Source of the DNA: Qipengyuania seohaensis
Lineage (GTDB): Bacteria; Pseudomonadota; Alphaproteobacteria; Sphingomonadales; Sphingomonadaceae
NCBI RefSeq assembly: GCF_002795865.1
Contig: NZ_CP024920.1
Span: forward strand, 558,001-622,000
DNA: 64,000 nt
Direction of reading: 5' to 3'
The translations under genes were made by a program, and so were the position numbers. This document shows positions 8,746 through 17,629 of this stretch, in pieces (position 1 is the first letter of the stretch; each line of letters opens with the position of its first letter). The notes under the pieces are model-generated. The model did not search any database, was not told the origin of the DNA, and saw only the letters and a list, made by a program, of their open reading frames with translations.

Positions 8746-9210
8746 TCAGCCGAGCGGGACGCCCGGTTCGCTCTTCGAAGTGCGAATGGTCAGCGAGGTC
8801 TTCACACTGGCCACATTGGGCGCCGGCGTCAGCTTGCTGGTCAGGAATTCCTGGAAGCTCTGCAGATCCTTGCTGACAATCTTGATGATGAAGTCGATCT
8901 CGCCGTTCAGCATGTGAACTTCGCGCACTTCGGGCAGGTCCAGCATCGCCGCTTCGAATTCGCGCAGCGCGTCTTCGGCCTGGCTCTTCAGGCTGACCAT
9001 GGCGAAAACCGTGATCGAGAAGCCCAGCTTCGAAGGATCGAGTTCGGCGTGGTAGCCACGAATGACGCCATCTTCTTCCAGCGCACGCACGCGGCGCAGG
9101 CACGGAGGCGCGGTCAGGCCGACGCGATGGGCCAGTTCGACATTGGTGATTCTGCCTTCGTCCTGCAGTTCGGAGAGCAGGCGACGATCGATTTCGTCGA
9201 GATTGGCCAT
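8746..9210 (-). CDS. Lrp/AsnC family transcriptional regulator
   Basis: A 154-residue Lrp-type regulator: N-terminal winged helix (LDEIDRRLLSELQDEGRI, then NVELAHRVGLTAPPCLRRVRALEEDGVI) followed by a RAM ligand-binding domain from about residue 65. Such proteins form octamers and respond to amino acids. I placed the start at 9210 (MANLDEID) after GAGGA; the 40 extra codons to 9330 run through the divergent promoter region. It faces the HisKA gene at 9432 across a 221-nt gap in which I see no other feature. Confidence 0.93.
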   Translation of the reverse strand: MANLDEIDRRLLSELQDEGRITNVELAHRVGLTAPPCLRRVRALEEDGVIRGYHAELDPSKLGFSITVFAMVSLKSQAEDALREFEAAMLDLPEVREVHMLNGEIDFIIKIVSKDLQSFQEFLTSKLTPAPNVASVKTSLTIRTSKSEPGVPLG

Positions 9211-9431
9211 GCGAGTCCTCGATAATTTGATGCGCCATAAAGACGCTGCGCGCTTAAGAAATGTTGAAAAGGCGCAAGCATCGTATTGGCTAACATTATT
9301 ATCTTTGCCAGCAATCGTCCCGCTTTGCAACGTGTCGGAAACATCTCGTTCATCACGTTTGTTGGAGCGATAGAAGGGACGCGCGCGTAATGGTTACCCG
9401 CCTGCAAACCACCTAAGCTTCCGGAGCATCG

Positions 9432-11195
9432 ATGCATTTTGACGACCGCCTTGCTACTGTGCTGCGCAATCGCGCGGGCGGAGAGCGTGCGGCCAAAACG
9501 CAGTTCCGGCAGCTGATCGACCTGCTCGGCGAACGTCCGCAGGCAGGCGACAAGGCCCTGAAAGCAGCAGCTTACCTGCGATTGATCGCATTGGGCGAGA
9601 TGATTTCCGTGGCCGATCGGGCCGCGATCGTCGGTGAGAACGGCTGGCGTTTCCGCAATCCGGAACTGGTGAAATGGTTCGGCGAGGCGCATCCGCATAT
9701 CGCCGCAGCGGCGCTATATCGTGCGAATCTGACAGGTGAGGAATGGGAAGAAATCATCCCCCGCCTCCCGATCCGTGCACGCGGCTTCCTGCGCCATCGG
9801 CGCGATCTTCCCGTTGCGGCGGAGCGTGTTCTCGACGCCCTTGGGGTGTCGGACCGCGCGCTGCCGCAGCCGGTGCTCGAGCAATTGAGCCAAGATGCGG
9901 TCATGCCCCCTCCCCCGGTCGAGGAACCGGAAGACACGCCGGAAGAGATCTTGGAAGAGCCTGCGCCCCTGTCGCTCGGCACGCTCGAAACATCCGAAGC
10001 TCCTGCCGACGAAAAGCCTGCGCCGGAAGATCGGCCGATCGAATCCGGGAAGGACGGCATTCGCGCCCTCGTCGACCGCATCGAAGCGTTCCAGAAAGTG
10101 CGCAGCGAACGCGTGCTGGATCAGGACGATCCGCGCCTTCCGCTCGGCGAAAAGGACGCGGCATCGCAGGCGCGACCGCTCGACCAGTTCGTTTTCGGCA
10201 GCGACACGGACGGACGCATCGACTGGGCCGAAAGCGGCATCGCGCAAATGGTAGTCGGGATCGATCTCGCCCATGCGGCGAACGATGAGGACCATGCTGT
10301 GCGCGCATTGCGAATGCGCCAGCCGCTTTCCGGACTTGCCGTGCACCTGCGCGGCGCAGGGCGAATCGAAGGTGACTGGATCGTCGATGCTACCCCGCGC
10401 TTCACGCGCTCGGAAGGGCGCTTCTACGGCTATGTAGGCCGCTTCCGCCGTGCAGTATCCCAGGTCGAGGACCGGCGCGAGGCCGAAGCCGACCGCCTGC
10501 GCCAATTGCTTCACGAGCTGCGTACGCCGGTCAACGCGATGCAGGGCTATGCCGAAATCATCCAGCAGCAGGTGATCGGGCCGGTCCCGCACGAATACCG
10601 CGCCATCGCCGCGACCATCGCGGGCGATGCCGCCCATATCCTGGCCGGGTTCGAGGAACTGGACCGGCTGGCGAAGCTGGAAACCGGCTCGCTCGAGCTG
10701 GAGCAAGGGGATGCCGATTTCGCCGCGATTGCGCGCAAGCAGGTGGCGCAGTTGCAGCCGGTACTCAGCCCGCGCGTTGCACGGTTCGACACCGACTTTG
10801 GCGAAGGACTCGCGCCTATCGCCCTGTCCGCTGCGGAAGCGGAACGGTTGGCCTGGCGCTTACTCGCAACAATCGCGGGGACGCTTTCGGCGGGTGAAGC
10901 GGTAGCCATCAAGATGGAGACCGGCCGCGAACAGGTGGAATTCGCACTCAGCCTGCCCTCGGGCCTCAAGTCTGCAGACGACGTATTCTCCGTGGAGACC
11001 CGTGCCAATGCGGGCGCGCTGAGCGCAGGGATCTTTGGCGCCGGCTTTTCACTCCGCCTCGCACGTGCGGAAGCGCGGGCCGCGGGAGGCGAACTGGCGA
11101 GGGTGGAAGACGCGCTGGTTCTCAGTCTCCCGCTCTTGACCGGGGTGGAGAGCCTGCCTAGCCCTGAAGGGCAACCGGACAACGCAACCGGTTGA
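9432..11195 (+). CDS. HisKA-domain protein with a degenerate histidine-kinase ATPase domain
   Basis: The 587-residue protein looks like a cytosolic sensor histidine kinase without membrane segments. Residues 1-150 form a helical region of unknown family; about 155-200 is an acidic Pro/Glu linker; a sensor-like segment precedes the HisKA helix, whose H-box is LRQLLHELRTPVNAMQGYAE with H361. The C-terminal ATPase domain is eroded: the N-box Asn is missing (RLAWRLLATIAGTL), no DxGxG motif is seen, and only a Gly-rich G2-like stretch (GIFGAGFSLRLARAEARAAGG) remains. It may be a pseudokinase or phosphotransfer scaffold. No response regulator lies beside it. Confidence 0.78.
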   Translation: MHFDDRLATVLRNRAGGERAAKTQFRQLIDLLGERPQAGDKALKAAAYLRLIALGEMISVADRAAIVGENGWRFRNPELVKWFGEAHPHIAAAALYRANLTGEEWEEIIPRLPIRARGFLRHRRDLPVAAERVLDALGVSDRALPQPVLEQLSQDAVMPPPPVEEPEDTPEEILEEPAPLSLGTLETSEAPADEKPAPEDRPIESGKDGIRALVDRIEAFQKVRSERVLDQDDPRLPLGEKDAASQARPLDQFVFGSDTDGRIDWAESGIAQMVVGIDLAHAANDEDHAVRALRMRQPLSGLAVHLRGAGRIEGDWIVDATPRFTRSEGRFYGYVGRFRRAVSQVEDRREAEADRLRQLLHELRTPVNAMQGYAEIIQQQVIGPVPHEYRAIAATIAGDAAHILAGFEELDRLAKLETGSLELEQGDADFAAIARKQVAQLQPVLSPRVARFDTDFGEGLAPIALSAAEAERLAWRLLATIAGTLSAGEAVAIKMETGREQVEFALSLPSGLKSADDVFSVETRANAGALSAGIFGAGFSLRLARAEARAAGGELARVEDALVLSLPLLTGVESLPSPEGQPDNATG

Positions 11196-11241
11196 GAGCG
11201 GGTAACGACCCCCTGGACCAGTTAAGCTTGGGGAAGCAGAT

Positions 11242-12243
11242 TTGTCCGAACGCAGCCTTCTCGATCCTCCGCCGCCGGCCTTGAAAGCGCGGTTCAAGGA
11301 AGGGTTCGGCCAACGCGCGTTGCTGACCATCGATACCGAAGAAGAATTCGACTGGTCGAAACCCCTTGCGCCGACAGGACACAAGGTCGACCACCTGCTG
11401 CGGATCGGGAAATTCCAGGAATTTTGCGAAGGGATCGGGGTCATTCCCGTCTACCTGGTCGACTGGCCGGTAGTCTCGTCGGGCCAGGCCAAGGACATCT
11501 TCCCTCCGCTGGTTGCAAGCGGACGCGCGGAAATTGGTGTCCAGCTGCATCCCTGGGTCAATCCACCACAGCGCGAAGCCGTCACGGCTCACAATAGCTT
11601 TGCCGGAAATTTGCCTCCCGACCTCGAGCAGGAAAAGTTCGACAATCTCGTCGATGCGATCGAGCAGAATCTCGGCGTATCGCCGCTCATCTACCGAGCC
11701 GGGCGGTATGGCGTGGGGTCGCAGACGGCTTCCATCCTCAAGCAACGCGGCATCGCTATCGATACCTCTGTCAGGCCGCATCACGACTATTCAGAGGAAG
11801 GCGGGCCGGACTTTTCGCGGCATCCCGACTATCCTTACTGGACCGACGAACAGCGTAGCCTGCTCGAGATCCCCCTGACGACCTGTTACTGGGGAATGCT
11901 GCGAAAGCAGGGTGCGACGCTGCAACCGCTGGTGCAGAAATTCCCGGGGTTGGGAGGCGCGCTCGCACGAACCGGAATGCTCGAGCGTATCCCACTCACG
12001 CCCGAAGGCACGACCAAGGAAGAGGCGATCCGCTGTATCGACATTGCGCTCGACGACGGTCTCGAATTGCTTGTGCTCAGCTTGCACAGCCCTTCCCTCG
12101 TGCCCGGGCATACCCCCTATGTTCGCAACGAGGACGATCTCGACGCGCTCTACGATTGGTTGCGTGCCGTTTACGGCTATTTCGACCTGCGCGGAGTGAA
12201 ACCGACGAGCGTCGGTGAAATCATGCACCAGGTTGAGGTTTGA
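11242..12243 (+). CDS. polysaccharide deacetylase-like protein
   Basis: The 333-residue protein has the NodB-like layout used by carbohydrate esterases and the WalW-type proteins found near glycan genes: LLTIDTEEEFDW (catalytic/metal Asp pair, residues about 27-38), then GVQLHPWVNPP (metal His, about 99) and FRAGRYG-like YRAGRYGVG (about 153). SLHSPSLVPGHTPYV near 275 supplies the C-terminal His motif. It starts at TTG 11242 and has no signal peptide, so a cytosolic role on a lipid-linked glycan is possible. It ends 61 nt before the tRNA and is outside the island. Confidence 0.8.
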   Translation: MSERSLLDPPPPALKARFKEGFGQRALLTIDTEEEFDWSKPLAPTGHKVDHLLRIGKFQEFCEGIGVIPVYLVDWPVVSSGQAKDIFPPLVASGRAEIGVQLHPWVNPPQREAVTAHNSFAGNLPPDLEQEKFDNLVDAIEQNLGVSPLIYRAGRYGVGSQTASILKQRGIAIDTSVRPHHDYSEEGGPDFSRHPDYPYWTDEQRSLLEIPLTTCYWGMLRKQGATLQPLVQKFPGLGGALARTGMLERIPLTPEGTTKEEAIRCIDIALDDGLELLVLSLHSPSLVPGHTPYVRNEDDLDALYDWLRAVYGYFDLRGVKPTSVGEIMHQVEV

Positions 12244-12304
12244 ACGCTTGCGCTTGCCAGACGGCGCGTCTAGGCGGCGCATTCGTCTGACCACAGATGA
12301 CATG

Positions 12305-12381
12305 GGGCCTGTAGCTCAGTTGGTTAGAGCTGGCCGCTCATAACGGCTAGGTCGCGGGTTCGAGTCCTGCCGGGCCCACCA
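12305..12381 (+). tRNA. tRNA with CAT anticodon, probably tRNA-Ile2 (lysidine-modified)
   Basis: The cloverleaf is complete: acceptor GGGCCTG/CGGGCCC, D arm GCTC/GAGC, anticodon stem GGCCG/CGGCT, anticodon CAT, T arm with GGTTCGAGTCC, discriminator A and encoded CCA. CAT could be Met or Ile2. The acceptor stem resembles alphaproteobacterial isoleucine tRNAs more than elongator Met, so Ile2 is favoured; the presence of A73 does not separate the two. Its last 17 bp are the attachment core of the island that follows. Confidence 0.9.
12365..12381 (+). repeat. attL: attL core (17-bp direct repeat) in the tRNA 3' end
   Basis: TCCTGCCGGGCCCACCA ends the tRNA gene here and recurs exactly at 27470-27486. 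With four mismatches the match extends another nine bases upstream (GGGTT shared). A tRNA 3' end duplicated at the far side of an integrase-bearing segment is the standard mark of site-specific integration. Confidence 0.93.
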
Positions 12382-12400
12382 CCCCCACCGCCGGACGGCA

Positions 12401-12435
12401 GAAAAGCGTAGATTACTGTGTAGTCTACGCTTTTC
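12401..12435 (+). terminator. hairpin between the tRNA and the integrase gene
   Basis: GAAAAGCGTAGA (12401-12412) pairs perfectly with TCTACGCTTTTC (12424-12435) around an 11-nt loop. The stem carries an A-run on one side and a T-run on the other, so it could terminate transcription in either direction. It lies between the att core and the arm-type repeat and might also matter for recombination. Confidence 0.55.
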
Positions 12436-12444
12436 TCGTCGAAC

Positions 12445-12466
12445 TGTGACACTTAACTGTGACACA
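12445..12466 (+). repeat. left arm-type repeat, overlapping the integrase start codon
   Basis: Two TGTGACAC octamers separated by TTAAC, followed by A. The same 22-bp unit occurs at 27385-27406 in the same orientation with 2 differences. It begins 63 nt after the left core, and the right copy ends 63 nt before the right core. Its last base is the A of the integrase ATG, so a protein bound here could also repress int. Confidence 0.8.
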
Positions 12467-14187
12467 TGAGCGACGAAATGGCGAACTATCCGGGCCTCCA
12501 TATACCCGACAACTCTCCGAACTGGCATGTGCGGAAGCGCACACCAAAAGACCTCCGTCAAATCGAGAAGAGAGAGTCGATCCGGCGCAGCCTCGGGACA
12601 GCGGATAAGCGGGAGGCCATTCGACGTTATCCGCTCAAATTGGCCGAGATCGAGGCTGGCTTCGCCGCTCTGCGTGAAGAGATCAGGGCGAAGCCCGTCA
12701 TAGAAGCAGCGCTAGCAACCGGAAGGATTGAAGAGCTTGGTCGCGCAGCAATCGAGGGCTTAGTCGAAAATTGGTGGTCGAAACGGAGCGGATACCGCAC
12801 TCACGACTGGATTGACGGACAAACCATGGGCGACGCTCTTCGCGAAATTGCCGATGACGAAAGGCTAAATGCTCTCGCAGACCGCGAGGGACGCGATCTC
12901 GCTGGTGACATTGCCGATCAACTTCTTGTGGAAGCGGGTGCTGCCAGCCGCCCCCATCGCTCCGGGAGTATCAAGAGTACTGTCGAATATCCAATCGTCG
13001 CTCGGGAAACTCTGGCGTACCGGCAATTGCGAGCACTCGTCGGCAAAGGACTTGAGTATGAGGCATCTCTGGCGCGAGATCAGCTTACAGGCGCTGACAG
13101 CGCTGCCCCGCATGCCATTTTCAATCCGAAAGGGGCACCTAGACAGACCGCTAGAAAAACGCTCGGCGACCTCGTGCGCGAATACCGGAAAGAGCGAGAA
13201 AGGCTTCACGGTGTGGAGAGCACCGCGAGAAAGTTCGGTTTACTCTTCCGCATTCTTGAGGAGCAATGGTCGGATGATCTACCACTCAACAAGATCACTC
13301 GCGAAAGCTGCGTAAATCTCATCGGCTTCATCCAGCGCTTGCCCGCCAACGGTAGCAAGAAGTTTCCTCGGATGACGCTGGAGGAAACCGTACAAGTCGC
13401 CGAGCAACGAGGCCACAAGCTCCTCTCGCCCAATACCGTCGGCAGTTATGTTCAGAACTTGTGCGCTCTGCTCCGATGGGGAGAACGCCAAGGCTACGGA
13501 GTGGAGGTCAACCTTGACGGTCTGAAACCCAAAGCCGAAGCGGAAGTACAGCGGCGGGGCTACGAACCCGAAGAGATGAAGAAGCTCTTTTCCGGGCTAG
13601 TTCCGTTTCGTGAAAGCGAACCTCATAAGTTTTGGGTGCCTGCGCTCGCTGCTTTCACTGGCGCACGAGCCGAGGAGATTTGCCAACTTCGGACCGAAGA
13701 CGTTATCAGGGTAGCAGAGGTCAACTGCCTAAACCTGACACGTTTCGATACGAAAGGTCGGGCGGTGGCTGGAAAGCGGTTCAAGAACACTCACAGCGAA
13801 CGCGTCGTGCCGCTGCACAGAGAGCTACTCGCCGCTGGGTTCCTTTCGTACGTTGAAAACTGTCCTGCTGACGGGCGACTGTTCGATGCACTCAAGCCGG
13901 GCGCGAAGGGCAACTACTCACACAACCTATCGAAGTGGTTTGGCCGCTACAAAAAGACTGTAGGGTTCGACGATCCAGCGCTTGTCTTTCATAGCTTCCG
14001 GCACGGCTTCCGGGATGCGTGTCGCGATGCCGACATACCGGAGGAGACCGCGCATGCCTTAGGAGGATGGGCGACCATCAACCAAGGTCAACGCTACGGC
14101 AACCGAGGGGCTGTGAAGAACCTTCATCGAGCGCTGCAAAAAATTGGCTATGAAGACTTTTCACTGGCCGACGCGGTTTGCCCATAA
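12466..14187 (+). CDS. int: tyrosine-type site-specific integrase
   Basis: This 573-residue tyrosine recombinase most likely integrates and excises the island. The N-terminus (NWHVRKRTPKDLRQ) resembles the short DUF6538-type head seen in phage-like integrases; a SAM-like core-binding domain covers roughly 235-350; the catalytic domain follows. Box I Arg is R401 (FTGARAEEICQL), box II is HSFRHGF with H509 and R512, then GGW (W535), and the nucleophile is probably Y544 in QGQRYGN. All key residues are present, so the enzyme should be active. It is oriented away from the tRNA, as usual. Confidence 0.93.
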   Translation: MSDEMANYPGLHIPDNSPNWHVRKRTPKDLRQIEKRESIRRSLGTADKREAIRRYPLKLAEIEAGFAALREEIRAKPVIEAALATGRIEELGRAAIEGLVENWWSKRSGYRTHDWIDGQTMGDALREIADDERLNALADREGRDLAGDIADQLLVEAGAASRPHRSGSIKSTVEYPIVARETLAYRQLRALVGKGLEYEASLARDQLTGADSAAPHAIFNPKGAPRQTARKTLGDLVREYRKERERLHGVESTARKFGLLFRILEEQWSDDLPLNKITRESCVNLIGFIQRLPANGSKKFPRMTLEETVQVAEQRGHKLLSPNTVGSYVQNLCALLRWGERQGYGVEVNLDGLKPKAEAEVQRRGYEPEEMKKLFSGLVPFRESEPHKFWVPALAAFTGARAEEICQLRTEDVIRVAEVNCLNLTRFDTKGRAVAGKRFKNTHSERVVPLHRELLAAGFLSYVENCPADGRLFDALKPGAKGNYSHNLSKWFGRYKKTVGFDDPALVFHSFRHGFRDACRDADIPEETAHALGGWATINQGQRYGNRGAVKNLHRALQKIGYEDFSLADAVCP

Positions 14188-14273
14188 AAACGATCCGAAA
14201 CCCCCTTAACCAGACACAGCACTTCCCTTTAACTATCAGCCTGTTAGGAAGGAGGCCAACAACGGGAGGAACG

Positions 14274-14825
14274 ATGTCAAAAGCTACGTTACTGTGTTGC
14301 CTGGTCGCTTCGTCGATTTCGATCTCCGCAGCAGGGCAAGAGACCTCAAGCTTGCGCGAAGCCCAGCCAAAAGACCTAACAACGAGGATTGAATTAGCGG
14401 TCGAAGAGGCTCGCAAGGCGCTAGACGACCAACTTACTGATTATCCCAGCGCGCGCTTCCGCGGTGTTCGCGCCCGGATTGTGCCCTCTGTCTACTCAAG
14501 CGACGAAGGACAATCAGACAAGGTTCCGTGGACTCACCGTGGCGGCCCCATTCTTGTACTTTGCGGGCAGATCAACGCGAAAAACCGGATGGGTGGCTAT
14601 ACGGGCTGGAGTGATTTCGCGTTTAGGCCATCACAGGTTGACGTTGTCACGCTCTACAATTTCGAGAAACCTCGGATGCCTTATGAGACCAATATCGCGG
14701 AGAAACCTCGACTGACTGTCGCGACCGATCGGCACGACGCAGAAAGAGTTGAACTACTTTGCGGCCCGGATGGCGAGGATGCTAGTCAACTTGATCTCGC
14801 CAATAGGTTAGCTTTTGAAGCCTAA
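14274..14825 (+). CDS. exported protein of unknown function (island)
   Basis: This 183-residue protein is not recognised. ATG 14274 follows GGGAGGA; the N-terminus is a signal peptide (ATLLCCLVASSISISAAG). The mature part has a helix-like stretch (RIELAVEEARKALDDQL), then RFRGVRARIV, GGPILVLCGQINAKNRMGGYTGW and two Cys (in LVLCGQ and ELLCGP) that could form a disulfide. The pattern of an exported protein giving CGxxNxKNxxGGYxGW is reminiscent of proteins encoded in phages and islands, but I cannot name a family. It lies 86 nt after int. Confidence 0.65.
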   Translation: MSKATLLCCLVASSISISAAGQETSSLREAQPKDLTTRIELAVEEARKALDDQLTDYPSARFRGVRARIVPSVYSSDEGQSDKVPWTHRGGPILVLCGQINAKNRMGGYTGWSDFAFRPSQVDVVTLYNFEKPRMPYETNIAEKPRLTVATDRHDAERVELLCGPDGEDASQLDLANRLAFEA

Positions 14826-14828
14826 TCG

Positions 14829-14856
14829 GATTGTCTTGCAACTGGTTGCAACAATC
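14829..14856. terminator. palindrome between two convergent island genes
   Basis: GATTG and CAATC enclose a 16-bp palindrome TTGCAACTGGTTGCAA (14836-14851). It sits just after the stop of the exported protein and before the 3' end of the minus-strand Lys/Arg-rich gene. There is no T-tract. The inner palindrome, with a different central base, also occurs inside hsdR (22118-22133) and, with one mismatch, at 26129-26144. Confidence 0.45.
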
Positions 14857-14863
14857 ACTCGCG

Positions 14864-16048
14864 TCAAACAGTCGGCCATCCGAAGCCGAACTTCGCAACG
14901 TAGAACTCCTCTCGCAGCATCGCGAGGTCTGCTTCCCATTGCGAGATCGCGAGAGCAAAGCTTGCGGTGCTCCTACGCTTCGCGGATCGTGCGAAAGATG
15001 CGAGGCTGTGCGCCATCTTTTTCAGGCGAGCAGGTGAGGATGGTGGCCCCCACGATTTGACATAGTCAGGGCTTTCCAGCGGAGGCAAAACCATCTTGAA
15101 GGTCCGCCGCAGGACCGCACGGCGCGCGTGGTCAGTCAGATCAGAACTCTCGCCCACGTGGTAGCCAAGATACGAGAGAAAACCCTCTGACGCCCAGTTT
15201 ATCTCAACGCCGCCCTTGCGACTTCTGCCAGCCCGCGTCGAGGGCCAATCAAAGTAGTCATCCGAGTTGAACTGCAACTTGGCCCTCCGGCCCCACTCGC
15301 CTTCGATTCTGGCGATGAGGCGGTTGTAGGTGTCCAATCTCTCGGAATTGCGCCCAGTCTCCTCGATATAGCCCGCTAGCGCGACGTGCTTCTTCCACTC
15401 GGTCGCAAGCTTGGTGAACGACGCCCTTTGCACGTTCTCGATCAGTGCGGCGATTTCATTTTGGCGCTCCTGCCACCGTAGCTCGGACGGTGTAAGTTCT
15501 CCCTGCATCGCAGCCGCTTTCTTCCGAAGCTCTGCAAGAAAGCGTTTTTCTCTCTTCGACCTTTTCTCCGCCTCGATCTCGGTCGGGCTCCTCGGAGGAC
15601 CCGCAGGAGCTTTCGCCTTGGATTTTTTCCTCTGCTTCTGCGCAGGTTTTGGCTTTGAAAGTAAGGAACCTTGTGCCTTCTGCTCTGCCTTCTTGGCCTT
15701 TCGCCTCTCGGCCTTGCTACTCATGAACTTGGACGACGGCTTCGGCTTCCTTTCGACTTTTGGCCTCACCGTCACGCCAGCGGCCAAAAGCGCATCTGCC
15801 ATTGCCGAGTTCACCTTGCGCTCCTGATTCGGGGGCTTGGCCTCTTTCTTGCGCGTGCCGCCAGCAGCCAGATCGCCTTTGCGCGCAACGGGTTTCGCAG
15901 GTGGCTTCTTACCCAGCCGGACGATAATCGGGCCTTTCTGATCGCCTGCCTTTGCGATGGCGCGATTGACGGCGCGATCGCGTGCGCGATCCTCCTCCGT
16001 GCGAGGCTTCCAGCGCTTATTCCGCTTGATACTGCCTTTGGTACCCAT
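14864..16048 (-). CDS. Lys/Arg-rich protein of unknown function divergent from the type I R-M operon
   Basis: The 394-residue protein is not recognised. Residues 1-190 are very rich in Lys, Arg, Ala and Pro (for example SSKAERRKAKKAEQKAQG) and likely disordered and nucleic-acid binding. From about 190 there is a folded, helix-rich part with conserved-looking features: PSELRWQERQNEIAALIE, LDTYNRLIARIEGEW, INWASEGFLSYLGYHVG, DHARRAVLRRTF, WGPPSSPARLKKMA, and a C-terminal SQWEADLAMLREEFY. The last motif chain recalls domains in island proteins beside nucleases or helicases. I preferred ATG 16048 (MGTKGSIKRN), after a GGGGGGA site; the frame opens at 16090. It diverges from hsdM across 81 nt. Confidence 0.6.
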   Translation of the reverse strand: MGTKGSIKRNKRWKPRTEEDRARDRAVNRAIAKAGDQKGPIIVRLGKKPPAKPVARKGDLAAGGTRKKEAKPPNQERKVNSAMADALLAAGVTVRPKVERKPKPSSKFMSSKAERRKAKKAEQKAQGSLLSKPKPAQKQRKKSKAKAPAGPPRSPTEIEAEKRSKREKRFLAELRKKAAAMQGELTPSELRWQERQNEIAALIENVQRASFTKLATEWKKHVALAGYIEETGRNSERLDTYNRLIARIEGEWGRRAKLQFNSDDYFDWPSTRAGRSRKGGVEINWASEGFLSYLGYHVGESSDLTDHARRAVLRRTFKMVLPPLESPDYVKSWGPPSSPARLKKMAHSLASFARSAKRRSTASFALAISQWEADLAMLREEFYVAKFGFGWPTV

Positions 16049-16129
16049 TTCCCCCCGTGCGCGTGATAGTGCCCGGTTGCAGTGTGCCACCAGCCGGGTA
16101 AACGATGAGCAAATACTTTTGAGGGATCA

Positions 16130-17629
16130 ATGGGAAAGCTGACACAACAAGAACTTGAGCGACATCTGTGGGGCGCTGCCGACATTCTGCGCGGCACTGT
16201 CGATGCGGGCGACTACAAGCAGTACATCTTCGGCCTCCTCTTCTATAAGCGCCTCTGCGACGTGTGGCAGGAGGAGTATGAGGCCCTGCTCGAAGAGACC
16301 GGCGACCGCGAGGAGGCAGCCGATCCTGACGAGCACCGCTTTCACGTCCCAGCCGAGCATCGGTGGGAGGCGGTGCGGCAGCAATCGACACAGATCGGCC
16401 AGCGCCTCAACAACGCTCTGGCAGCAATCGAAGACGCCAACCTGCGCTTACGCGGCGTGTTCGGCGACGTGGATTTTGCCAATCAGGATCGCTTCTCGGA
16501 CGCGCTTCTAGAAAAGCTCCTCACGCACTTCGAGAAGCACCGTCTGCGCAACGAGGATGTGCCAGCCGACATGCTTGGCGATGCCTACCTCTACCTCATA
16601 AAGATGTTTGCCGAGGGCGCGGGAAAGAAGGGCGGAGAGTTCTATACGCCCCGCCAGATTGTCCGGCTCATGGTGGAGATCATCGAACCTCGCCCAGGCA
16701 TGTCGATCTACGACCCGACCTGTGGCTCGGGCGGCATGTTGCTGGAGGCGGTGCAGTATTTGAAGGATCGCGGCGAGGATGCTCGCTCGCTCTCGCTCTA
16801 TGGGCAGGAAAAGAACTTCGCAACGTGGGGTATCGCGGAGATCAATCTGTTCCTCCACAACGTGGATGACGCCTTTATCGCTAAGGGTGACACCATCCTG
16901 TCACCGAAGCGATACGACCCAGCCGCCCGCGAGTTCGTAGAAGGGATCGGGGCCTACGACCGAGTTCTCGCAAACCCTCCCTTCTCCGAGAAGCAGTGGG
17001 GCCACGAGGTATGGTCAAACGGTGATCCCTTTGGACGCGACGAATACGGGTGCCCACCGAAGGGCTACGGTGACCTTGCTTTCGTGCAGCATATGCTCGC
17101 GAGCTTGAAGGACGACGGTATGATTGCTGTAGTCGTTCCGCATGGTGTGCTCTTTCGCGGAGGAGCCGAGGGGCGCATCAGAAAGGCCTTGCTGGACGAA
17201 GACGTGATCGAGGCGGTTGTAGGCCTCGCACCCAATCTTTTCTACGGAGCAAGCATTCCAGCGGCCCTGATGATATGTCGCAAGAACAAGCCTGACGAGC
17301 GCAAGGGCAAAGTGCTCGTTGTCAACGGGGATGGAACCTACCAGCCGGGCAAGGCGCAGAACTTCCTGACCAACGACCATGTCCGCACGCTGGCCGATAC
17401 CGTCCACGCTTTCGCCGATGTCGAGAAGCTGGCCCGCGTCGTCCCGGTCGAGGAGATCGCCAGTAACGGCCACAACCTCAACATCAGCCGCTATGTGCAG
17501 ACGGGAGCGGACGCCGAGGCGGTCGATGTCGCGGCGGAGGTCGCCAAGCTGCAAGACCTGATCGCCAAGCGCAACGAAGCCGAAGCCGTGATGTTCGGGC
17601 ACCTCAAGAGGCTGGGCTATGTTGAGTGA
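16130..17629 (+). CDS. hsdM: type I restriction-modification system DNA methyltransferase subunit HsdM
   Basis: HsdM supplies the adenine methyltransferase of a type I enzyme (two M plus one S make the modification enzyme). The 499-residue protein has the helical HsdM N-terminal domain, SAM-binding motif I DPTCGSGGML (from D195), the FYTPRQIVRLMVEI lead-in, and catalytic motif IV NPPF (282-285). The family's GADAEAVDVAAEV-type helical tail follows. ATG 16130 has GAGGGA upstream. hsdS overlaps its end by 11 nt, so the genes are translated together. Confidence 0.97.
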   Translation: MGKLTQQELERHLWGAADILRGTVDAGDYKQYIFGLLFYKRLCDVWQEEYEALLEETGDREEAADPDEHRFHVPAEHRWEAVRQQSTQIGQRLNNALAAIEDANLRLRGVFGDVDFANQDRFSDALLEKLLTHFEKHRLRNEDVPADMLGDAYLYLIKMFAEGAGKKGGEFYTPRQIVRLMVEIIEPRPGMSIYDPTCGSGGMLLEAVQYLKDRGEDARSLSLYGQEKNFATWGIAEINLFLHNVDDAFIAKGDTILSPKRYDPAAREFVEGIGAYDRVLANPPFSEKQWGHEVWSNGDPFGRDEYGCPPKGYGDLAFVQHMLASLKDDGMIAVVVPHGVLFRGGAEGRIRKALLDEDVIEAVVGLAPNLFYGASIPAALMICRKNKPDERKGKVLVVNGDGTYQPGKAQNFLTNDHVRTLADTVHAFADVEKLARVVPVEEIASNGHNLNISRYVQTGADAEAVDVAAEVAKLQDLIAKRNEAEAVMFGHLKRLGYVE

